Shown: positions 1 to 8,304, numbered from the stretch's first letter. The stretch is DNA of 64,000 nucleotides from an uncultured Treponema sp. (GCA_949300145.1 CASGDA010000006.1:62001-126000), one strand, 5' to 3'. A program made the numbers and translations. The notes: generated by a model from the sequence alone, not told the origin.

Positions 1-446
1 TCCCTCCGTACCGCCAGCCCGTCAATGCAGGCGGGGTCAAGGGAATGGTTGCCGTAAAACAGGTCTGTGGCCTGCTCCTGTGCCAGCCCGTCGATGAATG
101 CCACCTGCTCGCTCATCAAAAAGCCCTGCGGGTCTGCGTGGTTGCGCACAAGGGAGGCGTCAACCTCGGAGTAGATTGCCAGCTGGGCCACCACGTCGTG
201 GATAACCTTGGTCTGGCTTGCGGACGTGCCCACACCCTGGTTGTAGATACGCCGCTGTCCCTTGGGCAGTGCCGTGCGCACAACTGCCGTGTTGACGGTA
301 CGGTCGTTTGCCTCCACTACGGGCGCGTCAAGCAGGATCTCATTGGAGAGTGTAAGCTCCTCGATAATCCGCCGCTGGTCGTCTGATACCCCGCCGCGCT
401 TGACCGCCTCGATGGCCGTCAGTCTGTCGCTGCTGTTAAGCGTCAT
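1..446 (-). CDS. Phage major capsid protein (N-terminal part; runs off left edge)
   Basis: The first 148 residues of a probable capsid protein are visible; the rest lies outside the window. The ATG shares an ATGA overlap with the stop of the scaffold gene, the usual scaffold-then-capsid order. Segments such as YNQGVGTSAS (residues 68-77) and QATDLFYGN (125-133) resemble capsid proteins of podovirus-like phages whose portal is of the head-to-tail connector type, as it is here. The call rests on this resemblance plus gene order. A different structural protein is possible but less likely. Confidence 0.7.
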   Translation of the reverse strand, partial: MTLNSSDRLTAIEAVKRGGVSDDQRRIIEELTLSNEILLDAPVVEANDRTVNTAVVRTALPKGQRRIYNQGVGTSASQTKVIHDVVAQLAIYSEVDASLVRNHADPQGFLMSEQVAFIDGLAQEQATDLFYGNHSLDPACIDGLAVRR

Positions 447-1207
447 GTCTTTGCTCCTGTAAGTCCTTTGAATTTAAACGATCCGCCCTGTGACGTCGGT
501 ACGTAGGTGTCCGCCTGCCCCTCGTTTTTAAGCGGCTGCCTGGGCTCGCTCCCGCTTTCGCCGAGTGCGATAAAGAGTTTGACCACGGCAGGATGGTAGA
601 GCACGCCGGATTCCTGCAAAACCCTGCCAAGCTCGTTCCCTCCGTGCGCGTCAATGCCTTTCTTGAGCATCCGGATTTTTTCCGTGTACCTGCTCCCGTA
701 CTCCTTGCGCAATGCGGCGTCCGTGGATTCCAGCAGCTGTTTCTTCGCCGCCTCCTGCCCGCGGACATAATCCACGCCCATGTCCTTCAGGGCTCCGAAA
801 ATTTTTTTCGCCTGCTCGTCCGTCAGGTTGCTGTCATAGGCAAGCTGTCTGAGCTTCCCGTCCGCGTCGTCAAAGCTGTAGCCGTCCGGTTTGTCCGGCC
901 GCCCGAGACGGCGCCAGAATGCCTGTCTGTCCCCGTCGCTTGTCTTGTCGTCGGGGATGACAACGCTCCTTTCCGCCGCCTCGGCAAGCTCGGCATACCG
1001 TCCCGCCAGGTCTCCGATCTTGGCAAACTGCGCAAGCTTTGCCGCCTTGTCCGGGTTGCCCTTGATGTCGTCAGGTAACTGCTCCATCCACGCCGGGTAT
1101 TTTGCCGGGCTCCCATTGCCGTCCCCCTTGGCAGGTTCCCCGCCGGTCCCTCCGGCCAACACTCCGTCCAGCGTATCCGGCCCCCCTACTGCATTGTCAC
1201 TGCCCAT
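443..1207 (-). CDS. Phage capsid scaffolding protein
   Basis: 254 residues. A Gly/Asp-rich N-terminus is followed by PAWMEQLPDDIKGNP and a helical, charged middle with FWRRLGRPDKPDGYSF, a pattern common in internal scaffolding proteins of tailed phages. It would assist capsid shell assembly and leave the head before DNA packaging. ATG at 1207 is preferred over the in-frame GTG at 1213 because AGGAG sits 7 bases before the ATG but only 1 base before the GTG. It lies between the Bbp19-like gene and the capsid gene, overlapping the latter by 4 bases. Confidence 0.65.
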   Translation of the reverse strand: MGSDNAVGGPDTLDGVLAGGTGGEPAKGDGNGSPAKYPAWMEQLPDDIKGNPDKAAKLAQFAKIGDLAGRYAELAEAAERSVVIPDDKTSDGDRQAFWRRLGRPDKPDGYSFDDADGKLRQLAYDSNLTDEQAKKIFGALKDMGVDYVRGQEAAKKQLLESTDAALRKEYGSRYTEKIRMLKKGIDAHGGNELGRVLQESGVLYHPAVVKLFIALGESGSEPRQPLKNEGQADTYVPTSQGGSFKFKGLTGAKT

Positions 1208-1218
1208 GTACACACTCC

Positions 1219-1494
1219 TCAGTTATTGTTGTCCCCGGCACACTCTGCCGCGTGCCGTGCCATATAATCGCTTATCATTACCGTATCCCGTATGCCCATA
1301 CGCTCGGTAACCAGCGCAACCGCATAATTGCGCAGTGCAACGTCCGCCTCCGTGTAGCACGGCGCAAAAAAACGCAGGTCGGTCAAAAGGACGTTAAAGA
1401 CAACCTGTCCCTTTCCGCCGGAAAAAACCTCGCGGAAACAGTCCCGCAAGTACTGTGCCTGCTCCTCAGGCGTATCACCCGGCAGCCTGTCCAT
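1219..1494 (-). CDS. Bbp19-like small phage structural-cluster protein
   Basis: 91 residues. The layout (LRDCFREVFSGGKGQVVFNVLLTDLRFF near the start, ALRNYAVALVTERMG in the middle) resembles the Bbp19 family, short proteins encoded next to podovirus portal genes; their biochemical role is not established. The start at 1494 lies inside the 3' end of the portal gene (20-base overlap). Longer in-frame starts exist but would only add residues read from portal codons. Confidence 0.55.
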   Translation of the reverse strand: MDRLPGDTPEEQAQYLRDCFREVFSGGKGQVVFNVLLTDLRFFAPCYTEADVALRNYAVALVTERMGIRDTVMISDYMARHAAECAGDNNN

Positions 1495-3127
1495 CCATAC
1501 CCCCTGTAAGCTGTCTGTTGAGCTCCGCCATAACGGAGCCCGGCTCCGCCTTATGCCCCAGCTTGTCCGCATTGCGCATAAGCTCCTGCCCCTGCTGCTG
1601 TGCCATTGCGGCAGCCTGCTGTTGTGCCTGCTGCTGTGCCCTCTGCTGCCTTATCGCCTTGACGTCATCGTCCTCCCGGATAACCGCCTGCGGCATACCC
1701 TGTCCCTCCATTGCACGCTTCATCAGCTCGTCCGCGTCAATCCAGTCCCCGGCGTTGGGGAATATCTGCATAATCGGTGCGGCAAGCTGCAAAGCCTGCG
1801 CAATGCCGCCCATTGTGTGGTATTTCTTTTGGCTGTACGCCAGCGGGCCGATAAAATCAACCTTCATCGGTGCGCCGGTGCCTGCAATGGATTCCGGCGC
1901 CGGGGGAATCCGCCCGGACTTGCTCAGGATGTCAAAGGACCGGGATATGATCTTGCGCAGCGTATCGTTGAGGGAGACGACAAGGCTGGACAGTACCGCG
2001 CTTTTTTCGCCCTGCAGCTCCATAACCTCCGTCGCCGTCATTTTGCCCTGCTTTTGCTGGAGCGTGAGGAAAAAATCAACGTTAAACCACTGCTTGATGT
2101 CCTGCTTGACGTCCTCCAATATCTGCAAGGTTATAGGGTAGTTTTCTCCCGTCCGGATGGGCTCTATCACCTCGTCCGGGGACGATACATACGTGTACCC
2201 GCGCGGCACAAGGTTGATGTTGCGCAGGGTGTCGGACACCCTCAGCGGCGGCTCAGCTGATGTCTGGCATATCTTGAGGCTTGTCTCCTTGATGATGTTG
2301 AGCGCCTTGATGTCCGGCAGTGCGTTGACGGCAGGGCTGTTGCTGTACGGCAGTCCGGGGATACGGTCCCACAAAAATACGGCAAACGGGTTGTCGTCAT
2401 AACTGTCATGCCGGACAACCTTGTGCCCGTTGACGTCGATATGCACGGCAAGCCATGACCTGGACGCACTGTCAGTGTCCGGGTAGACGGCAAGGACAAA
2501 CTCGTTGAGATTGCCCCACTTATCCATGTCCTTGTTGTCCTCCCGTATCCGGTCGGGGACTTTGTCCTCGCCGAAAAACAGCACGGCATTGTGCGTCGTC
2601 ATGACATACCTGCGGTATACGGTGTCCACGTCCCCCTGGTCGTTGCAGTCAAGGTATATCTCATTTGGGCGTATCGTGGCATACCGCAGTTTGCCCGTTG
2701 CACTGTCCTCCGTACACAGCATGACGCCGTGCCCGATAACCGCACCGTCCTGCAAAAGGGGGATAACCTCGCGGTACAGGTTGGAGCGGTTAAATTCCGC
2801 CGCCAGTATCTCCTCCGCCTGCTCAAGCCAGTCCTTGACACCGTAGCGGGACAACAGCGCCGTATCCTCCAGGGACAATTTAAACCAATTAAGATTTGGG
2901 GATATGGAGTATCCTGCAAGCCCGGATACAAGCGTGTTAAGGTAATCGCACGGCTCGGACGAATAGCGCTTTGGCACCTCCGGCACCGCGTCAAGGTTGC
3001 TCCAGTTGTACACCACCGGCGCAACAAACCTCTGCGCGTCCTTCCACCGCGGGATAAATTTGTCCCGTATGGATGACATCTGCTCCAGCCTTAACAGTAT
3101 CTCCCTTGCCAGCTTGTCCTCGTCCAT
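1475..3127 (-). CDS. Portal / head-to-tail connector protein
   Basis: About 550 residues. The sequence matches the podovirus head-to-tail connecting family: an N-terminal helix with RDKFIPRWKDAQRFVAP, then SGLAGYSISP, DWLEQAEEILAAEF and YATIRPNEIYLDC. Such proteins form the dodecameric ring through which DNA is packaged and ejected. The C-terminus is Gln/Ala-rich (AQQQAQQQAAAMAQQQGQ). The ATG at 3127 is a choice; 3136 is equally possible and neither has a clear Shine-Dalgarno. A perfect GCGGGC-AAAAA-GCCCGC inverted repeat lies just upstream (3152-3168) and may structure the mRNA leader. Confidence 0.8.
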   Translation of the reverse strand: MDEDKLAREILLRLEQMSSIRDKFIPRWKDAQRFVAPVVYNWSNLDAVPEVPKRYSSEPCDYLNTLVSGLAGYSISPNLNWFKLSLEDTALLSRYGVKDWLEQAEEILAAEFNRSNLYREVIPLLQDGAVIGHGVMLCTEDSATGKLRYATIRPNEIYLDCNDQGDVDTVYRRYVMTTHNAVLFFGEDKVPDRIREDNKDMDKWGNLNEFVLAVYPDTDSASRSWLAVHIDVNGHKVVRHDSYDDNPFAVFLWDRIPGLPYSNSPAVNALPDIKALNIIKETSLKICQTSAEPPLRVSDTLRNINLVPRGYTYVSSPDEVIEPIRTGENYPITLQILEDVKQDIKQWFNVDFFLTLQQKQGKMTATEVMELQGEKSAVLSSLVVSLNDTLRKIISRSFDILSKSGRIPPAPESIAGTGAPMKVDFIGPLAYSQKKYHTMGGIAQALQLAAPIMQIFPNAGDWIDADELMKRAMEGQGMPQAVIREDDDVKAIRQQRAQQQAQQQAAAMAQQQGQELMRNADKLGHKAEPGSVMAELNRQLTGGMDGQAAG

Positions 3128-3257
3128 CGTGCACATTGTACCGCACAACAGGCGGGCAAAAAGCCCGCGGCAAAAAATGTGGTAAAAATGTGACAAAATT
3201 GTGCAATTAAGCGTTTCTGCCGCCGGAAAAAATTTTACTTTTTTTTGTTAAAATCTA

Positions 3258-3286
3258 TTGACAATATATTTTGTCAGTGCTATACT
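3258..3286 (+). promoter_or_regulatory. Strong sigma-70-type promoter with overlapping palindromic operator
   Basis: TTGACA at 3258-3263 and TATACT at 3281-3286 are separated by exactly 17 bases. An inverted repeat TGACAA-tatatt-TTGTCA (3259-3264 and 3271-3276) overlaps the -35 box and spacer, the expected position for a repressor site. It drives the plus-strand pair 3330-4147 against the direction of all surrounding phage genes. Box quality is read directly; regulation is inference. Confidence 0.75.
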
Positions 3287-3329
3287 GCAAACATCAAGGG
3301 GCGGAAAGCCCGGCACGAAGGAAACAAAA

Positions 3330-3935
3330 ATGAAGAAAACCATAACACTGGGAAACGGAAAAAAACTGGAGGCAGAAATTGAGCTCCGCCATTACAAGCA
3401 GGAAAGCAACCCCCTTGCAGATATAAGGGGGGAAGAAAATTACTGGTACGGGATGAGACTGCGGGTCGAGCCCCCTAAAGGGTGGGTGTCCTGCGCAGAA
3501 AACGGTTATACCCGGTTTCCTTGTCCGCAAAACGGATACCCGGAAAACGTAAAGGCAGAAATAATCGGGTCAACGGAGAAAGGCGAAAAATTAAGGATCA
3601 TGCTGACAGATGAGAATGCTGACATGGTAAAAAATTTAATCGACGAACTCCGGGAAGAAGTAACAACAGAAGAAGCCCGCGCCTTTTTTGCTGCGCGGGA
3701 AGAGCGGGAACGTAAAAAAGAGATTATGCTTTATAAAGAGACTGTCAGGGACGCGGAAAAAGAGATTGCACAATATGGCAGTCTCCTCAACCGCGCAGAA
3801 CTCAAAGAATGGCGGAAAAATTACAACAAAATGATGAATGAAGGCGGAGAAGGATATATCCCCCCAAGAACCCCAAAAGAAGAATATGAGCAGGCAAAAA
3901 AAATGCTCGCGGAACTCGAAAGGCAGGGGATGTAA
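3330..3935 (+). CDS. Unknown protein, first gene of antisense island
   Basis: 201 residues, not recognised. The N-terminal half contains aromatic- and Cys-containing stretches (NYWYGMRLRV, GWVSCAENGYTRFPCPQNGYP). The C-terminal half is strongly helical and charged (EEARAFFAAREERERKKEIMLYKETVRDAEKEI in pieces) and may form a coiled coil. GAAGGAAAC precedes the ATG. It has its own promoter at 3258-3286 and is followed 2 bases later by a small DNA-binding-type gene. Its position between terminase and portal, opposite to late transcription, suits a gene expressed in the prophage state. Function is unknown. Confidence 0.8.
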   Translation: MKKTITLGNGKKLEAEIELRHYKQESNPLADIRGEENYWYGMRLRVEPPKGWVSCAENGYTRFPCPQNGYPENVKAEIIGSTEKGEKLRIMLTDENADMVKNLIDELREEVTTEEARAFFAAREERERKKEIMLYKETVRDAEKEIAQYGSLLNRAELKEWRKNYNKMMNEGGEGYIPPRTPKEEYEQAKKMLAELERQGM

Positions 3936-3937
3936 TC

Positions 3938-4147
3938 ATGGGGCGCGGGGGATACCGCCCCGGAGCAGGGCGGAAACCGGGGATGACGTTCCCGGAAGGT
4001 TACCGGCGGGACCCGGACAAGGTGCGCAAGGTGTATGCCTTTGCCACCATAGCAGGGACGCCGGAAGAAATAGCCCGGCTCAAGGAAAGGGCCCGGGAAG
4101 CCGGGAAAACCGTCAGCCGGTTTGTACTGGACGGACTTGACGGCTGA
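3938..4147 (+). CDS. Small ribbon-helix-helix-like regulator
   Basis: 69 residues. It starts with the basic, glycine-rich GYRPGAGRKPG seen at the head of many small phage and plasmid DNA-binding proteins and ends with EEIARLKERAREAGKTVSRFVLDGL, like the helical part of a ribbon-helix-helix fold. It probably forms a transcription unit with the preceding gene and could be the protein that binds the palindrome in their promoter (inference). Its stop is directly abutted by the convergent stop of the large terminase gene. Confidence 0.6.
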   Translation: MGRGGYRPGAGRKPGMTFPEGYRRDPDKVRKVYAFATIAGTPEEIARLKERAREAGKTVSRFVLDGLDG

Positions 4148-5545
4148 TTACAGCATGGCAAGCGGGTCAAATCCGTCTGACATGGCAGGCTTGCGCCAGT
4201 CCCCGTTCTGGCGGCTCAAATGGGACACCGGGTGCCGTACAAACTCGCTCATTACGGCATAGCGGGTCTCATCATACACATGGTCCTCCAGCCGGGTGTC
4301 AATATCCTCCGGGTGGGTGGGGTCGGGCGTAAGCATGGGGATAGTCCGGATAAAGGCATGGCAGCAGTCAAACACCGTCAAAAGCGGTCTTCCCGCCATG
4401 TCCTCGCGCTCGGTAAGCATTTCGTGCACTTTTGCAAGCCCGTTTATCCGGTCGTTGTTGGCCTTGTGCATGTGCCACCCCTCGCGGATAAAGCTGTCGG
4501 CAACGCTCGGAGTATCGTCGGATTTTGTCCAGATTGCCGGGTCGGCAACCATATCAATGACACCCTCCTGCATGGCAAGCTCCATGCTCCGGCGGGCAAG
4601 GCTGGCGGATGATTCGCGCACGCCCCGGTTTGCCTCCCCCTGCTCGCAGCCGTACCACTCGCGGTAGCGGACAAGCCTGCCCGTGCTGCTGACAGCCCAC
4701 CATCCAAGGGAGTACGGCCGGGAATACCCCCAGTCAAGGGAGCAGAATTTAAACCACTCCCCCGGCACAAGCGGAAACGGGCGGATAACATGCAGGTCTG
4801 TCCGGAATTCTGAAAAAACCTGCCCCTCAAAAACGTTCCAGTCGCCGAAACGCAGCGCACGCACAAGGTGCGGCGGCATGGCCATGAGCCGTGTCTCGTA
4901 CCCCGGATCGTTTGCCGTCAGTATCCGGTTGTCGTCAAGCAGGGACGGGATAAATACAACCGTCTTGCCGGATATTCTGCCGTCCGCCAGCTTTACCTCT
5001 TTTGTCCATATCCGGTTTGGTGTGTGGCCGTCGATAAACCGCTGCTTGATCCAGGCATGTCCTACACCGCCGGGGTTGCCCGTCCCCCTCTGGTAGCACG
5101 GATATCCCTTTGCACTCCTCAGTCGGGACGACATATAGTCCCAGCAGTACGGGGTCGGGTAGTTGCCCAGCTCGTCAAAGCCTACCCATGTGTACTGGTG
5201 TCCCTGGTACTGCTCCACGTCCCTGTCGCTTTCCAGATACCGCATTTTGAGCGCCGCGCCGTTGGGGAAATGCCATGTCCTTTCGCTCGTCTTGTACTCC
5301 GCACCGATCGGGCGGTATATCTCACGCGCGCGCTTCTGGAGCTCCTCCAGCTGTGAAGTCGTCTGCCGGAAGAGTATACCCGTCCACCCTTCCCCGTACC
5401 GCTTTGCACCGGCCAGGAAATCGCCCAAAAGGAAATCGCTCTTTCCCCCGCCTGCCGCTCCGCCGAAGAAAAGTTCCTGGGCAGGGCAGCTCATGGCAAG
5501 CGCCTGCTTCGGCTGCGGCGTCCATATCACGTTACTGTCCGTCAC
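4148..5545 (-). CDS. terL: Terminase large subunit
   Basis: About 465 residues. The ATPase motor carries Walker A GGAAGGGKS near the N-terminus and Walker B-like TWVGFDEL. The C-terminal nuclease half carries SLDWGYSRPYSLGWW and DMVADPAIW with candidate metal-binding Asp residues. It would cut concatemeric DNA and pump it through the portal. The GTG at 5545 is preferred: it overlaps the small terminase stop by 14 bases and removes an Arg/Pro-rich stretch unlike terminases. The ATG at 5596 is the longer alternative. Confidence 0.85.
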   Translation of the reverse strand: MTDSNVIWTPQPKQALAMSCPAQELFFGGAAGGGKSDFLLGDFLAGAKRYGEGWTGILFRQTTSQLEELQKRAREIYRPIGAEYKTSERTWHFPNGAALKMRYLESDRDVEQYQGHQYTWVGFDELGNYPTPYCWDYMSSRLRSAKGYPCYQRGTGNPGGVGHAWIKQRFIDGHTPNRIWTKEVKLADGRISGKTVVFIPSLLDDNRILTANDPGYETRLMAMPPHLVRALRFGDWNVFEGQVFSEFRTDLHVIRPFPLVPGEWFKFCSLDWGYSRPYSLGWWAVSSTGRLVRYREWYGCEQGEANRGVRESSASLARRSMELAMQEGVIDMVADPAIWTKSDDTPSVADSFIREGWHMHKANNDRINGLAKVHEMLTEREDMAGRPLLTVFDCCHAFIRTIPMLTPDPTHPEDIDTRLEDHVYDETRYAVMSEFVRHPVSHLSRQNGDWRKPAMSDGFDPLAML

Positions 5546-6074
5546 TTTCCCCGTTCCACTCTTCCGCGCTCCCGGACTTGGGCACAACCTCCACAACCGG
5601 GAGGATGTTTACCTGCGGCGCTTCCGTGCGGACAAGGTTGAGGTACTTGGCGTACAGCTCTATTGCCTTTATCTTGGGCACCAGCGTACCCAAAGCCTTT
5701 CCCCCTGCGCCCGGTATCACGGACGCAATGCAGTGCGCCCGGTCCCCAAGGGACGACACCGGGCGGAGACTGCCGTCATCGGCAAACAGATCCGCCGGGT
5801 TTGTCCGGATGATTGTCTCCAGCACGTGCAGGATGATATGCCGGTTCCTGAGGTCCCTTCCGTCCTGCGCCTCGGCAAGGCAGTCCGCTACGGCCTTGCG
5901 GATTTCCGGTTTTTCCATCAGCGTTTTTGCCGATTTCTTTGCGTGCTTCCCCCCGCCGTAAGCGGCCCGGTACGCCTTCTCCTCGTCAAGCCAGTTCTCC
6001 GGATTCGTGCAGTATTCCTGCACAAACCGCTTCTGCTTGTATGTCAGTTTTCCCGGATTCCCTTCCCCGTTCAT
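5532..6074 (-). CDS. terS: Terminase small subunit
   Basis: 180 residues. KLTYKQKRFVQEYCTNPENWLDEEKAYRAAYG near the N-terminus is the hallmark of the terminase_2-type small subunit helix-turn-helix, which recognises the packaging site and feeds DNA to the large subunit. ATG 6074 forms an ATGA overlap with the preceding gene. A longer in-frame reading exists but its first 52 residues are Arg/Gly-rich and lack family character. Confidence 0.85.
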   Translation of the reverse strand: MNGEGNPGKLTYKQKRFVQEYCTNPENWLDEEKAYRAAYGGGKHAKKSAKTLMEKPEIRKAVADCLAEAQDGRDLRNRHIILHVLETIIRTNPADLFADDGSLRPVSSLGDRAHCIASVIPGAGGKALGTLVPKIKAIELYAKYLNLVRTEAPQVNILPVVEVVPKSGSAEEWNGESDGQ

Positions 6075-6280
6075 CCCTTTTCTTCTCCCCCTCCGTCTTT
6101 TCCTGCGGGGTCCTCTTCCCGCGTATCCTGTCCCGGATCTGCCTTCTTCAGGACATTCTCCCATCCGAACAGCTGCCTGAACAGCTCCTCCGATTCCTCT
6201 TCCGTCAGCGGCTTCCCGCCGCCCAGCCATCCCGTGCCTTCCTTCCGGATCCTCTCCAGCGCTTCAAGGTCAATGTCCAT
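6071..6280 (-). CDS. Small unknown acidic phage protein
   Basis: 69 residues beginning MDIDLEALERIRKEG. It contains a short helical segment EEESEELFRQLFGW and a charged Gly/Glu/Lys tail. It lies between the helicase loader (11-base overlap) and terS (ATGA overlap), so it is translated as part of this operon. A G-rich stretch precedes the ATG. No family is recognised. Confidence 0.6.
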   Translation of the reverse strand: MDIDLEALERIRKEGTGWLGGGKPLTEEESEELFRQLFGWENVLKKADPGQDTREEDPAGKDGGGEEKG

Positions 6281-6974
6281 CCCGTGCCCCCTTCTTCCGC
6301 CAGTCCTCTCCGTCCACCCGGACAATCCGCGCATCCTGGCGGAACCTTGATATAATCGCGTCATTGAGCGACAGCTCAAAACACCCCGGACAACCGCCGG
6401 AAGGGCAGTCCCTCCGCAGGTGCTGGTTTGATATTAGCACGGTTTTGAGCCGTCGTGTATGCCTTTTGTCCAGCACATAGGACAGCGTGGCCGAAAGGTG
6501 TTCCGTCTGCTTTACTTTTTCCCACTCGTCAACCGCAAGGCACGGGACATGCGTCCAGCGGTCAAGCAGTGCGTCCTCCCCGCCGCGCGTTTTGTAGCTG
6601 TCCCGCAACCGGAGCCCCATCTCAAACGCCGTGAGTATCACGCCCCCTGTAGCCCGGATGACGGCGGACGCAAGGTGCGTTTTGCCAACGCCGTTACCGC
6701 CAAGCAGTACAAGCTTGAGGATTTTCCCGGACACAATGTCCCTTGCCGCCGCAAGCGCTTCCGCCTGTGATTCTGTCCGGCATACGTAGTTGTCAAGCGT
6801 TGCGTCCCGGTATTCCGGCTCAATATTCATCCGCCGCATGGCTTCCGCCTCCGCCCGTTCCGCCGCTTCCCTCTCCCTCCTCTGCATTTCGGCGTCCACG
6901 ACGTCGTCCCGCAGATAGCCTTTAAGGCATGACAGGTCCAAAAAACATGCGGCTTTTGTTTCTGCCGGCAACAT
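6270..6974 (-). CDS. DnaC-like AAA+ helicase loader
   Basis: 234 residues. An N-terminal Arg/Glu-rich helix (EMQRREREAAERAEAEAMRR) precedes a AAA+ core with Walker A GGNGVGKTH (about residues 93-101), Walker B PCLAVDEW, and sensor-like VLISNQH. This is the DnaC/IstB-type layout; such proteins load replicative helicase onto phage origins. CPSGGCPGCF near the C-terminus adds three cysteines. It sits downstream of a probable replication-initiation gene, as in many temperate phages. Confidence 0.8.
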   Translation of the reverse strand: MLPAETKAACFLDLSCLKGYLRDDVVDAEMQRREREAAERAEAEAMRRMNIEPEYRDATLDNYVCRTESQAEALAAARDIVSGKILKLVLLGGNGVGKTHLASAVIRATGGVILTAFEMGLRLRDSYKTRGGEDALLDRWTHVPCLAVDEWEKVKQTEHLSATLSYVLDKRHTRRLKTVLISNQHLRRDCPSGGCPGCFELSLNDAIISRFRQDARIVRVDGEDWRKKGARDGH

Positions 6975-6989
6975 AGCTCCCTCCTTGCG

Positions 6990-7595
6990 TCAAAAATACT
7001 GCGTGGGTACAACCGCCGCAGGGCTCCCGCGGATTGCAGGCTGCCTGCGTACCGCGTCAATCACCCACCGCCGGATGGTAAGGTAGTCGGACTTAGTCTT
7101 GTATCCCTTTTCCGCCTTGTAGGCAGAAAGATACTGTATGGCTTCGTCTGTGTCCCCTCCAAAATCAGCCTTGAGCCTGTCCATCTCTGTTTCCGTAAGG
7201 CGGATATTGTTGTATTCCCCCAGTGTTTTTTTACCGGATGAGGATTCATCCGGTGATACAACTTTCTCTTTCTCTTTCTCTTTATCTTTATCTTTATCTT
7301 TATCTTTTTGGTTGTTTTTTTCTTCTGTACAATCAACTTCCGGTTGTTTTTCCGCATTCCGGTTCCCTGCCGGTGCTCCGCCCATTCTTCCGTTTCTCTT
7401 CCGGCGGTTGTTTGCGTCAATCTGCGGCTTGATAAGGGCAAAAATAGCCTTTTCCGTCAATCCTGCACCTTCGTCCGGCTCCTTTTCGTTAAGGGCATAT
7501 TCGCATATCATGCAGAGCATGGACTTTGCCTCCCTGTCCGGCATGGACTTTATCGCTTCATAAAAAGAACGGTAAAAAACAAACCCTTCCGTCAC
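6990..7595 (-). CDS. Phage replication-initiation-like protein (DUF6291-like N-terminus)
   Basis: 201 residues. The N-terminus FVFYRSFYEAIKSMPDREAKSMLCMICEYAL matches a domain common in phage replisome-organiser proteins encoded just before DnaC-like loaders. The middle is a low-complexity Lys/Asp/Glu run of alternating KD then KE pairs encoded by hexanucleotide repeats (7262-7309). The C-terminal part (ETEMDRLKADFGGDTDEAIQYLSAYKAEKG) resembles the conserved C-terminal domain of such proteins. It probably binds the origin and recruits the loader. The exact family is uncertain. Confidence 0.65.
   Translation of the reverse strand: MTEGFVFYRSFYEAIKSMPDREAKSMLCMICEYALNEKEPDEGAGLTEKAIFALIKPQIDANNRRKRNGRMGGAPAGNRNAEKQPEVDCTEEKNNQKDKDKDKDKEKEKEKVVSPDESSSGKKTLGEYNNIRLTETEMDRLKADFGGDTDEAIQYLSAYKAEKGYKTKSDYLTIRRWVIDAVRRQPAIRGSPAAVVPTQYF
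7262..7309 (-). repeat. In-frame hexanucleotide repeat tract
   Basis: About eight tandem hexamers, of TCTTTC type then TCTTTA type on the plus strand, encode a run of Lys-Glu and Lys-Asp pairs within the replication gene. Each unit is two codons, so slippage changes linker length without breaking the frame. Confidence 0.8.
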
Positions 7596-7774
7596 CTTTC
7601 CCCTCCGTCATACAACGTATCGTTTACTTCCCGGCTTTTCAAAAGCCCCTTCTTTACATCCCGCAGGCAGCCGCCGCACATGTGCGCAACCTTCCCGCGG
7701 CTCCCCTTGGACACCAGAACGGGCACAAGTACAGATTCCCTCCCGCATACCGGGCATGTTCCCCGCTTATCCAT
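7592..7774 (-). CDS. Small zinc-ribbon protein
   Basis: 60 residues. Two CxxC pairs (CPVCGRE near the start and CGGCLRD about 25 residues later) indicate a structural zinc ribbon. The start overlaps the previous gene's stop (TGATG) and the end overlaps the next start (ATGA). It is probably a DNA- or protein-binding accessory of the early operon; function unknown. Confidence 0.7.
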   Translation of the reverse strand: MDKRGTCPVCGRESVLVPVLVSKGSRGKVAHMCGGCLRDVKKGLLKSREVNDTLYDGGER

Positions 7775-7938
7775 CAATCCGTTTCCTCCGGTCTTGGTAC
7801 TATACGCACCCATCTGTCGTTTTCCCCGTAGTCCAATTCAATGCTGTCTATGGGCGTGTCTTCTTTTCCTATAGTAACTTCGTCTTCCGGATCTGCACCA
7901 TACCGCATGAAATCCACTATCAACTCCAGTACCGTCAT
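7774..7938 (-). CDS. 54-residue phage protein
   Basis: A short gene of 54 residues starting MTVLELIVDFMRYGADPEDEV, preceded by a strong AGGAGG and joined to both neighbours by start/stop overlaps (ATGA upstream, TGATG downstream). That coupling is the main evidence that it is real. The protein is acidic and has no recognised family; LELIVDFMRYGADPEDEV followed by a DYGE-type segment recurs in small phage proteins. Confidence 0.7.
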   Translation of the reverse strand: MTVLELIVDFMRYGADPEDEVTIGKEDTPIDSIELDYGENDRWVRIVPRPEETD

Positions 7939-8303
7939 TCTTCACCTCCTTCTTTGTTGTCCTTGTTGTCCGGGGTAAAGGATTTGATTGCGTTTATGAC
8001 ATCCCTGCATAACGACTTCCACCTATTCTTCATAGTTTTAGCCCGTGTATGTATTGTTTGCAATTCGTAATACACGCCTCCAATTTCGCCACATTTCCCT
8101 GTCTCCGTGCTGAGTGGACATTTATCGCAACCATCGCTTTTGTCGATAAGCACATGACAGAAAAAATTGTCTCCGAGCCATCTTAATCCATGTTTTTCTG
8201 CGAATTTCTTTCGTATATATGAGGTATAACGGAACGGACTGTTTTTGATTTTCTTCCACATCTTAACAGCAAGTTTTCTTTCCTCTTCCGTAAAATTACG
8301 CAT
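7935..8303 (-). CDS. Unknown Cys-containing phage protein
   Basis: 122 residues. The N-terminal part is basic and helical (EERKLAVKMWKKIKNSPFRYTSYIRKKF in pieces). A middle cluster DGCDKCPLSTETGKCG could hold zinc. Strong Shine-Dalgarno AGGAGG is 7 bases before ATG. Its first 19 bases are repeated at 8552-8570. No function recognised. Confidence 0.65.
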   Translation of the reverse strand: MRNFTEEERKLAVKMWKKIKNSPFRYTSYIRKKFAEKHGLRWLGDNFFCHVLIDKSDGCDKCPLSTETGKCGEIGGVYYELQTIHTRAKTMKNRWKSLCRDVINAIKSFTPDNKDNKEGGEE

Positions 8304-8304
8304 T
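8286..8304. repeat. Direct repeat copy A (gene-start repeat)
   Basis: A 19-base sequence covering the ATG and first codons of the 7935-8303 gene recurs exactly at 8552-8570. See copy B. Confidence 0.85.

Noticed and set aside
3152-3168. GCGGGC-AAAAA-GCCCGC hairpin as a terminator
   Set aside because: No T-run follows on either strand; noted only as a possible leader structure before the portal gene.
5163-6350. 395-codon plus-strand open frame opposite the terminase genes
   Set aside because: Antisense to two well-supported genes, Pro/Ser/Arg-rich, with no ribosome-binding site or motif.
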